A DNA stretch of 64,000 bases, from contig JAPFBL010000222.1 of assembly GCA_026182355.1 (NCBI GenBank), positions 525,001 to 589,000 on the forward strand. The letters are read 5' to 3'. Below are positions 50,226-62,371 of this stretch, piece by piece. Each line of letters opens with the position of its first letter. The stretch's first letter is position 1. A program made the position numbers and the translations under genes. Under the pieces are notes generated by a model. That model saw nothing but the letters and a program-made list of their open reading frames with translations, was not told where the DNA came from and searched no databases. Source of the DNA: Hermatobates lingyangjiaoensis. Its lineage: Eukaryota; Arthropoda; Insecta; Hemiptera; Hermatobatidae.

Positions 50226-50500
50226 GGGGCCAGGCTAGCTCAGTGGTTACGTGCTCGCCTCTGAACTAATAGGACCGGTGTTCGATCCTCACCTGGCCCT
50301 CGATTTATTCACGCGGGAGGTGAAAAAATCTGAGCGCGTCGTCCCTCGGAGAAGGACGTTAAACCGTCAGTCCCGAGCCTGTACGATGTATTTAAATTTA
50401 GGACTCCCACTGTAGAATCAATCTTCATTGTGTGGTATCACAAAGGGCCAATGCTCGGCCTACGTGAGTTCCCTTGTGGGACTACCACTGCTACCTAACC
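50226..50500 (+). mobile_element. tRNA-derived SINE copy 2 with 14-bp TSD
   Basis: Starts GGGGCCAGGCTAGCTCAGTG (A-box region), with B box TGTTCGATCC. The acceptor-like stem GGCCAGG/CCTGGCC is intact. The body shares AAGGACGTTAAACCGTC and CCTGTACGATG with copy 1, and the 3' end is ...CTACCTAACC. Perfect 14-bp direct repeats TAAACTCCAGAGTG flank it (50212-50225 and 50501-50514), so the insertion is recent. About 45 bases of the body found in copy 1 are missing. Confidence 0.93.
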
Positions 50501-50514
50501 TAAACTCCAGAGTG

Positions 50515-52496
50515 CTAAAGTGGGCAAAAATATAAACAATCAAATTTTTAGAGAATAATAGAGGCGTTATTGTACTTAATGTATTGCTTTTCAATTTATT
50601 ATTTATATAACATAAAGCCTACCTATTTAATTTGTATGTATATTTTTATATATGTATATTTTAATGTTATATATTTATTCAACTAGGTATTTGGTAATAT
50701 TTATGTTTTCTTTATTTTAGTATTTCCTTTCTTATTTGACATAGCACTTTGTTGTTTTCTATTTTATTCTCAGTCATTCACTTATTTTTATTTTATTTGT
50801 ATTACTTCTGTTGAACGTGTCACGCATGTCAGAACACTGTCGTGCTTTGCAAGTGCGTTTGATGTCCCACTCTCTTTTTTCCTAATGACAGTTAAACCAA
50901 AGTGAAAGTCTGTGTATCTATTTATTATTTACCTGTAGTTTACATTTTAACATTTTCTGCCCTTTTTGGGCCATTTTAATGAAAATGCATTATTTATATA
51001 GACCCAAATTTAAACAGGACTTTCATATGTGGTAAAAACAAAACTCAGATCATTACTATGCTTTTAATAATTTAATTATAGGTTCATCCTACAATTAAAA
51101 ATGGGTATCTGTTTTCCTACTGTATATAGAGTTTGGTTTTCTCCTGAACTTTTACCCTTAGATTTGAGTTGTTTTCTTCATTGTTTTCTGTTTAAATATA
51201 GATCTATTAAATATAGATCTAATAAATATAGATTTATTAAACTTTTTACTATGCAATTGGTTTTCTTAACCTTTCTGAAACATACATGTATTTGCGTCCC
51301 ATATACGTCAAGCATTATGTAGGGTTTGATATTAAATTTTACTTCCAAAATTATTGTTATTTCAAATAGTATTTGAAGAATTTGATACCTTTAGGCATTC
51401 AATTTTTTCACAAACTTCCTCTGAATATGTATTTTGCATCAATATGTCACCGTACTTGTTACCACAAACGTACACTCATCATTGAAATAATTACTGTATT
51501 AAATAAAGTCTTCTACTACACCTTTTGATATTATCAATATATAAGTGCATTAAGTTTGGAACAAATTAATGTATTAATTATGAAGTATTTGAGTAAATTT
51601 GATAATTATATTATCATAATAAGGAGGGTTTTTTAATTAGGCTTCCATGTCTTTAATAATTCATGCAGTTACTAAAATAATTATTTCAGCCTCATATTAT
51701 TACTTCGATTATTTGGGGAAATAATTTATTAAGATTATATATTTCTTAGCTAAAAGTTTAATAAAAGAATAATATTATTATTACCTAATGACTTTAAAAG
51801 GAGTTAAATAATTTATTTGAAGGGAATTGGAGAGTAATATAAAGAGAAAATTAATAATTAATTAAAGATTGAGCAAAGACGCCGTGGCAATGGAAGTGAA
51901 GAAATCAAGGAAAATATTTACTAAAAGCACCTGTATAAAATCATTTGTAGATTTAAATGAAGTGGCCTCTCTTTCCTTTTAGTTTCCATTGTAGATAACG
52001 AAAAAAATAGAACGTTTTCAAAAACCTTGATATCTACCCAACTCTGCTGTATTTAGGAATAATAAAATTGAAAAAAAAATGTTGATCTAACATCAATTTT
52101 AAGTAAATTAATTTATACTACACTGCCCATTACATTTTGAGAAAGTGTTTGTACATTTTACATTATTGCAATTTTCTTGTACGATAAATATGGAATTTAT
52201 CAGTTATTTTATTCATTTAATTTTCATCTTTAAGTTAAAAAAAAAACAGTTTGAATTCCTTCGTGTTTTGTATTTTTAAGAATGTTTTCTTTGTAGGAAT
52301 ACCTATAAAATGAAACGTAAAAAGAAGGGAGTGTTTTAGCCTTAATTTTTAATATTTCTATAAGTCTCAACGATAGCATGATTAAATGACATTCTATCTG
52401 TTGCTTTTAATAATTGATTATTATATTTTGATTTAATTAAAATATTTTTTATTAATATTTTTTGTAACATTAAATTACTTTCTAAAATTTAAATTT
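50515..52496. other. AT-rich stretch, no gene seen
   Basis: A small triplication (AAATATAGATCT-like, about 51193-51240) is the only structure noted. No coding motif. Confidence 0.55.
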
Positions 52497-55400
52497 ACTT
52501 TTTTTTACTTTACTATAAGTAAAGTAAAATCTGGAGTGGCCTACACTCTACTTTACTATAAGTAACTTAATCTCAAATTTCTTGAGTATATAAAACATAA
52601 CGTCCCATTTAAGCATAACGTAAACATCTAAATGGGATATAATTATTAGCCTGTCATTCCCGAGGTAGTACAGATAGTGATTGAAGGACATATCAATTTA
52701 TAAGCTTATTTTTGTACATCACAAATAATTTATTATTTGCAAATAATTTCATTAGTATAACTACAGCAGTAATAACATTTTTGAAAAACCAAAGTGAACA
52801 TTTCTTGAAACGAAATTGTATCCTACAAGAGACCATGGCTATTGTTCAAATAGCCAGTAGATTTCTAACATCGTTTACTTGACATCCTTCTACATTGAAT
52901 ATTAATGTAAAATTTTCAAATTTGAAACAGTAAAATACTTTTTTTTTCTCTGAAAAACTTCTTAAACAGCGAAGAAAATGTTGTTTTAAGGTGATTTGTT
53001 AATTAAAGATGTACGATAATTACAGTTATTAATCTCTAAACGAAAGATTTCAATTTTGAATTATCTTTTACATTTTTGATTTTTAACAGAATTATTATAC
53101 TGGGAATTTTAAAGCTTCTTAGTATTTAATAAGATCATTTTCCTTCCCCTTTGTCAAATAACATATATACGAATTTTTTTTTAATGAGTGTTATCATTTA
53201 CCTGCACAATATTATTCCTCTTACATCTCTTATAAGTCAATAATATATTTTCATTTTTCCATTAAAACATCAATTTTATCTCAGTGGATTCGCTCAAAAA
53301 ATTTCTAAGTCAATGTAAACAATGTAAAAAAATCTGGAGTGGCCTACACTCTACTTTACTATAAGTAACTCAATGTCAAATTTCTTGAGTATATAAAACA
53401 TAACGTATCATTTAAGCATAACATAAATATCTAAATGGGATATAATTATTAGCATTGCATTCGTGAGGTAGTACAGATAGTGATTGAAGGACATATCAAT
53501 TTATAAGCTTATTTTTGTACATCACAAATAATTTATTATTTGCAAATAATTTCATTAGTATAACTACAGCAGTAATATCATTTTTGAAAAACCAATGTGA
53601 ACATTTCTTGAAACGAAATATTATCCTACAAGAGAACATGGCTATTGTTCAAATAGCCAGTAGATTTCTTACATCGTTTACTTAACATCCTTCTACATTG
53701 AATATTAATGTAAAATTTTCAAATTTAAAACAGTAAAATACCCTTTTTTTCTCTGAAAAAAATCTTAAACAGCGAAGAAAATGTTGTTTTAAGGTGATTT
53801 GTTAATTAAAGATGTACGATAATTACAGTTATTAATCTCTAAACGAAAGATTTATATTTTGAATTATCTTTTACATTTTTGGTTTTTAACAGAATTATTA
53901 TACTGGGAATTTTATGGCTTCTTAGTATTTAATAAGATCATTTTCCTTCCCCTTTGTCAAATAACATATATACGATTTTTTTTTTAATGAGTGTTATCAT
54001 TTACCTGCACAATAATATTCCTCTTACATCTCTTATAAGTAAATAATATACTTTCATTTTTCCATTAGAAACATCAATTTTATCTCAGTGGATTCGCTCA
54101 AAAAATTTCTAAGTCAATGTAAACAATGTAAAAAAATACAAAAAATTCGACAAGTATAGCAGGTGATCTCTTAGTCTAGGATAAACAAAGAGTTTTTATA
54201 TCGTTATTGCACTTTTCCGTAATTGAAACTTCATGATTTTTTTTTTGTGAATTGCTAATTTGTCGTTCCATTTTTGGTCAAATTTTTATAATTTTTTAAC
54301 GAGCCGTTTAGCGTCAAAAAAACATTTTCTGAAAACACAAATCGTACTCTAACGCCCCTTTAGCGAATGTAATTTTAGAAAAAAATATCTCAACTCATTG
54401 TCCATATAATGTTCTATTTATAGGCATAGTTTCATTCTTGTCCGTCAAACAGTATGGCTTGTATCGCTCTCACAAGGTTTGAGATTGATTTATAAGTCAA
54501 AATTTGTACATTTTATTGAAAAAAAAATAATTACTGTTGATATAAAATTTTGAATATATTTTTCGTTTGTTCCATTTGTAACCTCAAAGATAATGTCAAA
54601 ATCTCAAAACTCTAGGGTTAGTAGTTTAGGTGAAATAAATGTTTTAAAAAAAACGGTATTTGGCAAAAAAAGTGACTTTCCCATCATGCATAATTCTTCC
54701 CAAACAATAGGGATCTTCGGCTAAATTGGGCCCATTTTTGTGTAAAATATCAACTTGATCCATCAAAGATTCTGGACCGTAGCGTGGTAACAAGCAATGC
54801 TAACACACGCACCCACCCACGCACCCACCCACACACCCACCCACCCACCCACCCACCCACCCACCCACACACACACAGACATCATCGTAAAAACTTCATA
54901 AAACTACTTCTGGGACCTCAAAACGTGTAATTCCGTCAAAATCTCGAGATCGAATTTTTTCACGATCACTATACTTTACTTATAGTAAAGTAAAAATACA
55001 AAAAATTCGACAAGTATAGCAGGTGATCTCTTAGTCTAGGATAAACAAAGGGTTTTTATATCGTTATTGCTCTTTTCCGTAGTTGAAACTTCATGATTTT
55101 TTTTTTATAAATTTTAATTTTTTGTTCCATTTTTGGTCAAATTTTCATAATTTTTTAACGAGCTGTTTAGCGTCAAAAAAACATTTTCCGAAAACACAAA
55201 TCGTACTCTAACGCCCCTTTAGCGAATGTAATTTTAGAAAAAAATATCTCAACTCATTGTCCATATAATGTTCTATTTATAGGCATAGTTTCATTCTTGT
55301 CCGTCAAACAGTATGGCTTGTATCGCTCTCACAAGGTTTGAGATTGATTTATAAGTCAAAATTTGTACATTTTATTGAAAAAAAAATATTTCCTGTTGAT

Positions 55401-55835
55401 ATAAAATTTTGAATATATTTTTCGTTTGTTCCATTTGTAACCTCAAAGATAATGTCAAAATCTCAAAACTCTAGGGTTAGTAGGTTAGGAGAAATAAATG
55501 TTTTAAAAAAAACGGTTTTTGGCAAAAAAAGTGACTTTCCCATCATGCATAATTCTTCCCAAACAATAGGGATCTTCGTCTAAATGGGGCCCATTTTTGT
55601 GTAAAATATCAACTTGATCCATCAAAGATTCTGGACCGTAGCGTGGTAACAAGCAATGCTAACACACGCACCCACCCACGCACCCACCCACCCACCCACC
55701 CACCCACCCACACACACACAGACATCATCGTAAAAACGTCATAAAACGACTTCTGGGACCTCAAAACATGTAATTCCGTCAAAATCTCGAGATCGAATTT
55801 TTTCACGATCACTATACTTTACTTATTATAGTAAA
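52497..55835 (-). mobile_element. A-B family array: B, B, A, A
   Basis: A free-standing terminal palindrome (ACTTTACTATAAGTAAAGT, about 52506-52524) leads straight into B (52525-53326), B (53327-54126), A (54127-54995) and A (54996-55835). The two A copies are very similar in sequence, including TGTTGATATAAAATTTTGAA, so one looks like a recent tandem duplicate. Their (CCCA)n tracts (about 54808-54868 and 55668-55712) differ in length. Confidence 0.9.
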
Positions 55836-57460
55836 GTAATAGTGATCGTGAAAAAATTCGATCTCGAGATTTTGACGGAATTACATGTTTTGAGGTACCA
55901 GAAGTCGTTTTATGACGTTTTTACGATGATGTCTGTGTGTGTGTGTGGGTGGGTGGGTGGGTGCGTGGGTGGGTGCGTGTGTTAGCATTGCTTGTTACCA
56001 CGCTACGGTCCAGAATCTTTGATGGATCAAGTTGATATTTTACACAAAAATGGGCCCCATTTAGACGAAGATCCCTATTGTTTGGAAAGAATTATGCATG
56101 ATGGGAAAGTCACTTTTTTTGCCAAAAACCGTTTTTTTTAAAACATTTATTTCTCCTAAACTGATAACCCTAGAGTTTTGAAATTTCGACATTATCTTTG
56201 AAGTTACAAATGCAACGAACGAAAAATATACTCAGAATTTTAAGACAACAGGAAATATTTTTTTTTCAATAAAATGTAAAAATTTTGACTTATAATTCAA
56301 TCTCAAACCTTGTGAGAGCGATACAAGCCATACTGTTTGACGGACAAGAATGAAACTATGCCTATAAATAGAACATTATATGGAGAATGAGTTGAGATAT
56401 TTTTTTCCAAAATTACATTCGCTAAACGGGCGTTACAGTACGATTTGTGTTTTCAGAAAATTTTTTTTTGATGCTAAACGACTCGTTAAATAATAATGAA
56501 AATTTGACCAAAAATGGAACAAAAATTAGCAATTAGTAAAAAAAAAATCATGAAGTTTCAATTACGGGAAAGAGCAATAACGATATAAAAACTCTTTGTT
56601 TATCCTAGACTAAGAGATCACCTGCTATACTTGTCGAATTTTTTGTATTTTTTTACATTGTTTATATTGACTTAGAAATTTTTTGAGCGAATCCACTGAG
56701 ATAAAATTGATGTTTCTAATGGAAAAATGAAAATATATTATTGACTTATAAGAGATGTAAGAGGAATAATATTGTGCAGGTAAATGATAACACTCATTAA
56801 AAAAAAATTTGTATATATGTTATTTGACAAAGGGGAAGGAAAATGATCTTATTAAATACTAAGAAGCCATAAAATTCCCAGTATAATAATTCTGTTAAAC
56901 ATCAAAAATGTAAAAGATAATTCAAAATTGAAATCTTTCGTTTAGAGATTAATAACTGTAATTATCGTACATCTTTAATTAACAAATCACCTTAAAACAA
57001 AATTTTCTTCGCTGTTTAAGATGTTTTTCAGAGAAAAAAAGGGTATTTTACTGTTTCAAATTTGAAAATTTTACATTAATATTCAATGTAGAAGGATGTC
57101 AAGTAAATAATGTAAGAAATCTACTGGCTATTTGAACAATAGCCATGTTCTCTTGTAGGATAATATTTCGTTTCAAGAAATGTTCACATTGATTTTTCAA
57201 AAATGTTATTACTGCTGTAGTCATACTAATGAAATTATTTGCAAATAATAAATTATTTGTGATGTACAAAAATAAGTTTATAAATTGATATGTCCTTCAA
57301 TCACTATCTGTACTACCTCACGAATGCAATGCTAATAATTATATCCCAATTAGATATTTATGTTATGCTTAAATGATACGTTATGTTTTATATACTCAAG
57401 AAATTTGACATTGAGTTACTTATAGTAAAGTAGAGTGTAGGCCACTCCAGATTTTTTTTT
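55826..57460 (+). mobile_element. A-B element, full length, head-to-head with the array
   Basis: The junction at 55812-55840 is a shared palindrome (CTTTACTTATTATAGTAAAG) from which A reads outward on both strands. A spans 55826-56648 and B 56649-57460, ending with the GAGTG/CACTC hairpin and CCAGATTTTTT. This copy keeps the ATAGTGATCGTGAAAAAATT part missing at 41.1 kb, so it is the best reference for the 5' end. Confidence 0.9.
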
Positions 57461-57540
57461 TAGTATTTAAAACGATCTCCTAGCGGGTTATAAAAGTCAG
57501 CTGTTTGCGGCCTTTTTGTTTGATTGGTGATATACGTTGT

Positions 57541-57760
57541 GACTCCTAAATTTTACCTTTCTCAAGTGTATTTAGAGTAGGGATCTTTAGCGAGTACCTG
57601 ACATCTTACATGTTCGGGACTGATAGTTTAAAGTCTTCTCCGAGTGACGAGGTACTCAGATTCACCTCTCGTGCGAATAAATCGAGGGCCAGGAGGGAAT
57701 CAAAACCTATACCTACCAGTTCAGACGCGAGTAAGTTAACTACTAAGCTAATCTGGCCAC
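57541..57760 (-). mobile_element. tRNA-derived SINE copy 4, diverged
   Basis: Matches SINE copy 1 from GACTCCTAAATTTTACC through the tRNA-like head (GTGGCCAGATTAGCTTAGTA on the minus strand). The B box is mutated (GGTTTTGATTCCC). It is truncated at the 3' side like copy 3. No clear target-site duplication. Confidence 0.8.
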
Positions 57761-58760
57761 TTGTTTACTTAACCTGGAGTATTTTCTTTTATTTTTAAGG
57801 TAGTAAAACTGATTATAAATATATAATAAAATATATATTTTTTTCCCATCTGGCATCACAGTAAGCATTTAAAAATACATGGAAATAACGCATTCAGAAA
57901 ATTAGCTTCAATTTTTTGAATTTTTTGTATAAAAGTTCGTTACACTGTTTAAGAGTAAGCTTATATTTAATTATTTAAGCAAGAGATACAGTGTAACAAT
58001 ATTTACGTATGCCCGCATAACCTCTGTATTAATATTCTATTATTAAAATGGAATGCAATCTATTTTAACAACTCATCAAACATAATTTTTACATTTAATT
58101 TGTATTTTTTATTAGATATGGATTTCTACATAATTAGAAAAACTAAATGTATTACTACATTTTTTTTGTCTAACCAACCATACTATTAGTCGTTTGTGGC
58201 TTGTTCCCAAAACCACATACATTAAGTTCAGGATGCCAAAACTAGCATAAAGAATTTTCAAATATTAATTATTCAAATAGATAAAATTTATTAGTAACCT
58301 GAGAAATATCAGAAAAGTTAGAGAGGTTTTGTGTGCTTAATTTGATCTTTCTCTGGTCATTATTTCAGATGGGAGAAATTATGTTACAGAATTTAAGCGG
58401 AGTAAAGAGGATATAAGTCACTGTATTATTATTATATTTTTTCCAAAGCATTGACATGGGGAAATTAGTACTTTGCGAAAATTAGTTTAAATCTCATCTC
58501 TATGCGACATTTATCCGTTGGCTCTGGAACTCACAGCTAATATTTACAAGAAGTCTTCCACTCTTTTGAATTTTTTTTTATGTTTTCCAGTTTTTATTGC
58601 TAATGTTAAGTGAAATGGTATCCTGCATTCTTTCTTGACCATCGATATAACGATCACTTCAACATAATATGCTATAATGTTAATGGGACATAGCAATAGT
58701 TACTAATTGGTCTAACATCCGCCCTAAGGACGAAGCTATAAGTCAGTCTGCTGTTACCAA
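57761..58760. other. AT-rich stretch, no gene seen
   Basis: No motif or repeat recognised. Confidence 0.55.
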
Positions 58761-58764
58761 TTTT

Positions 58765-60470
58765 TCACCGATTCAATACTACTTCATGTCGCCTCGGTAG
58801 TACCGCGTAGTTAATTGCAGCACCAAACTCAGGTTGAATTCTGCTAAGTTGAGTAGTGATATTTGTCAACTTAGCAAAACATTCTTGCCACTCTCTAGGC
58901 ACCACAGAATTCTGACAGTCCTCTGGTCTGATGGCAAGACTTTCCTCGTTCATATTTCCTCCAACTTCTTTTGCACCTCTGTCAGTTAGCTCGTTTCCTT
59001 CGATTCGAGCGTAGCCCAGTATCCAGGCAAACTCTTTATAGTCAGTCTTTTAACATGTTTATTAAATTGAATTTATCAAAAGGTTGCTCTGAAGTACATT
59101 CCTAATATCTGCCAGTGCCGAGTTTGAGTATGACAGGATTAGGAATGATTTCTCAGGTCATTTATTGCAATATTTTAGGTCTTTAATTATTTGCAGATAG
59201 CTCAAAGTGTACACTTTTCTCCGACTGGAAAATACTACGATCTTCTTGTGTTTTGAGAATGTACAGTACATTCATCAAGAGCTTCTTGAAAATTGGGATC
59301 CATCTATAAAAATGGGCATATGGTGGATAAATCCACAGAGAACCTCCTGGATAGCTGCTCTATACGCCTTCGATGGAGTGTCACTTTTCCCATATTTGTT
59401 TATTTGAGCATAAACAAAGAGTTTTGGGTATGTGTAAGGTAGGTAAAGAGCATTGTTAAATGACAGCACTGGTCTACCATTTAAGAATCATATTGCACAG
59501 ACAGTCTTCGCTTTCACTCAACGGAACAGTTGCGGGTTTCGTTCTTGACGGATGCCACTGATATTGTGGTGCGAAGTTCTTTTGTAAGATTGGATTTATT
59601 AAATCGTCTGGTTTCATCCAAACTGCTTTATTATATTCCAGTGATATCGATTTTTTCTCTAGATCTGTAGCAGGACACCAGCCATTGCATGTATAGATTT
59701 TTATGGATTTGACTTGAATGCACTTAAGCCAAATCTTAGTACCTGACTAATAATTGAATCTAAAAGTCTCAAGCCAGTCCATCTCATGGAGTTGTCAATT
59801 TGACATCCATATTCAATTTTTGTTTTTGTCAACGTACAAACTAATTGGATTAATATGGCTTGATCTGAACCCCAGTTAATATTAGGCAATATTTTTATTA
59901 TATTAAGTGTGCGTTTGCTGTCAATAAGCACTTTTTAGATACGGTTTTTCCATCTTAGTTTTGAAACCCAAACCAGCCACAGAAAATGGAGTCTCTCTGC
60001 ATTCTATTTGGTTACCATTTAAAGTTGCAGTTAGTATATCATGTTATTTCCTTATTGTGCAAAAAAGATAGAGACATCCTTTTCTGACGAAAAATGCAAT
60101 CCCCAGCTCTTTGCTCCATTTCCAAACTTGTCAATTACTGTTTGTATTTATCTTCCTATTCCAATCAAATCTGTTCCTGACATAAGTAAACATAAGTCGT
60201 CCACAAAAAGTGATATTTGTATCTCTTCAGAGTATGAGGATGCTAGTCCATTAATGAAAATTAGAAAGTGGTTGAATTCAGTTCAACGAACTGAGAGGCT
60301 CTAGTTTCTTGTTTTACTAGGTCTGAGTATGTACATCCCATTGCCACCAGGGAAGCTTGACCTGTTTGAAAGGACATCAGACTACTCTTGACCCTGCATG
60401 AATAGAACTTAGTCATGACAACTGATCTATTGGTTGTATCAATATCATTCTTTTTAAGAAATAAGACCAT
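58765..60470 (-). pseudogene. I-like LINE: RT and RNase H remnant
   Basis: In order on the minus strand: GCTYSDLVKQET (about 60350), FLIFINGLASSYSEEIQISL and FVDDL (60190-60290, catalytic Asp pair kept). Next come WGLHFSSEKDVSIF (about 60090) and a thumb frame at 59931-59701 with ILPNINWGSDQAILIQL then IEYGCQI and RLLDSIISQVLRFGLSAF. PIFIDGSQ (about 59300) is the first RNase H acidic site, and IEGNELTDRGAKEVGG (about 58970-59010) is its last block. RT followed by RNase H is the layout of the I superfamily. Stops and frameshifts are scattered and the endonuclease is absent. Confidence 0.82.
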
Positions 60471-60713
60471 TAGAATATGTTTTATTGTTATAAAAGCATC
60501 ATAATTGTTATAAATTACTTAAACCACAATTGCTCATTGTATGACTCCTCTATTATTCGGATGTTTTTCTATTATTCTTCTCTGGTTCGTCAAAAATACC
60601 CTAATATCTAGAGATAAAAAAAAAGTATGAGCAAATATATTTGCACTTCAGATCACTCAGAATATATTACATCTCCCATCTCCAATATTGGTAATGTAGG
60701 TGAAATTCGTTAT

Positions 60714-61219
60714 TCTAATGTAGTGCAATCAGTTATTATGTGATATTTACTCATTGTAGGGTAAAAATCTAATGAAATGGTCTCCACATATAAAACTTTT
60801 AATGATATAAACAACGCGTTTCGAACACGTAGTGTTCTTCCTCAGGCATTAACTAAAATATACAATGACACCAGAGAGTTATCTATAGTACAAAGTAAAT
60901 AAGTACAAACATTAATATAAAATAAAATAAGGCAGAAAGTACGAACCTAAGGATGAGTGCCTCTGAATAAGACTGACTGGAAATGGAATGGACATCTGTT
61001 TCTTATTAGAGCAGGTACATTTTTCTCTTAAAAGTTAGGCTGAGCCTTTACATTTTCTTTTAGACTAAGTGTAGGAAACATATTGAAAAAATAACTCACA
61101 GAGCTATAACGAAATATAAACCAAATATATGTATAAGGAGAAAGTAGAACTTTTTTTTTATTTTATTTTTATATAAATAAATTAAGAAAAGTTGTACATT
61201 TGGGATTTTTACCCTACAA
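60714..61219 (-). mobile_element. Short element with 18-bp inverted ends and 13-bp direct repeats
   Basis: TGAAATTCGTTAT flanks the insert at 60701-60713 and 61220-61232. Inside, CATTGTAGGGTAAAAATC (60752-60769) is the exact reverse complement of 61204-61221, leaving a 38-base extension on the left. On the minus strand it carries CTGAGGAAGAACACTACGTG then TTCGAAACGCG (about 60810-60840), a PLE-end motif with a strong stem. It is non-coding and probably a small non-autonomous PLE. Confidence 0.72.
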
Positions 61220-61539
61220 TGAAATTCGTTATCACTGATTGATGTGGTCTTTTCCGTATTTGGTTTGTTGCTGTAACTCTCGTGATTACAATTCTGGTTA
61301 TGAGTTCGTCTTTACTACAAAAAAATCTGGTACTTTGATTGTTTTGGTTTATAGAGTCTTCATTTTTCCATACAACACAGCTTTTTACCAGACCTCTATT
61401 TCTCTTTGGGACTGCTGACTAGGCCACCAATAGGATGGCTGCGCTCAGTGCCACGACATCCTCTACAATTTGATCCGTCAGTCCCGTCGATTTACAATCT
61501 AACTGGAATGCTTCATTTGAGACGCAAGAAATAAAAATA

Positions 61540-61830
61540 TTAAAGGACAAAGATGGAGAGCATAAAAAATGGTTAAGCACGCAGTAAGAGCTGCATTCAT
61601 CAAGCGATGGCTGATCGAAGAGGATGGTGGGCATTCTGGGCTATCCATATTTCCGTATGGCAGGGACGGAAAGGAGGAGAAGTTGACTTCCATTTAACTC
61701 AGTTATTTTCTGGTATTGGAAACTTTCGTAAGTACATACACTGAACTGGCAAAACTGAGACACTTGTGTGCCTCCATTGAACCTCCAGTGAAGAGGACAA
61801 CGCTGAGCACATGATTTTATAATAGTACAA
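61540..61830 (+). pseudogene. R1-like LINE C-terminal fragment
   Basis: The frame at 61676 gives GEVDFHLTQLFSGIGNFRKY and, after stops, TETLVCLH and SSEEDNAEHMIL. This is the LTQ..(G/S)G.G.F..Y block followed by the C...E.(D/N)AEH knuckle at the end of R1-type proteins. Two in-frame stops and the loss of the last Cys show decay. Confidence 0.65.
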
Positions 61831-62370
61831 ACCTACAAAAAAGTGTCAGGTGCGAAGCAGAGAAATTATATTATTTCTCTATAATAATTTAATATAATAT
61901 TACATTGTGTTTCACGACCACATCCATGAAAGAAATACTTAACCTCAGGTAATGTGATAAACTGTTCCAAGTTAGGGTCCATGAAGAAAAGGGTGTGATT
62001 TAGTTGGTATTCTGGCTTATCTGGGGGCCCAGCAGTATATTTAGTTGTACGATAACGACGAATACATAAATAGTATAGTGACCTGACAGTTAAAATATTC
62101 GAACATTAATAGCAAAACATCAGGTACAATGTTTCCAATTGTTTGCAATATTGTGCAATATTATAAAATATTATATTAGTTTTGTTTACGGACATTCAAA
62201 ATTTTATTCTTTTTTTTTAGAAATTATTTTGTAAAATTTTAATAAAGATGTATTACTGTTTTTTTAAGAAATATATTTCAAATGCATGAAATTAATATTA
62301 TGGAATTATTATTTTATTGTTATATTCTATTTACATACAATGGATTTTTTTTTTTTTTAAAATATACCTA
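61831..62370. other. AT-rich stretch, no gene seen
   Basis: No motif recognised. It includes the apparent start of the next open frame, which is AT-rich and not part of the protein family. Confidence 0.5.
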
Positions 62371-62371
62371 C

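Noticed and set aside
50226..50305. tRNA-like sequence with A and B boxes
   Set aside because: It is the head of a SINE with target-site duplications and a downstream body, and no clear anticodon arm fits a functional tRNA.
54808..54868. Regular short repeats reminiscent of a CRISPR array
   Set aside because: A 4-base CCCA minisatellite with no spacers, in a eukaryotic transposon.
60041..60304. Plus-strand open frame MLFPYCAKKIETSFSDEKCN
   Set aside because: It is the shadow of the minus-strand I-like RT (FVDDL lies opposite).
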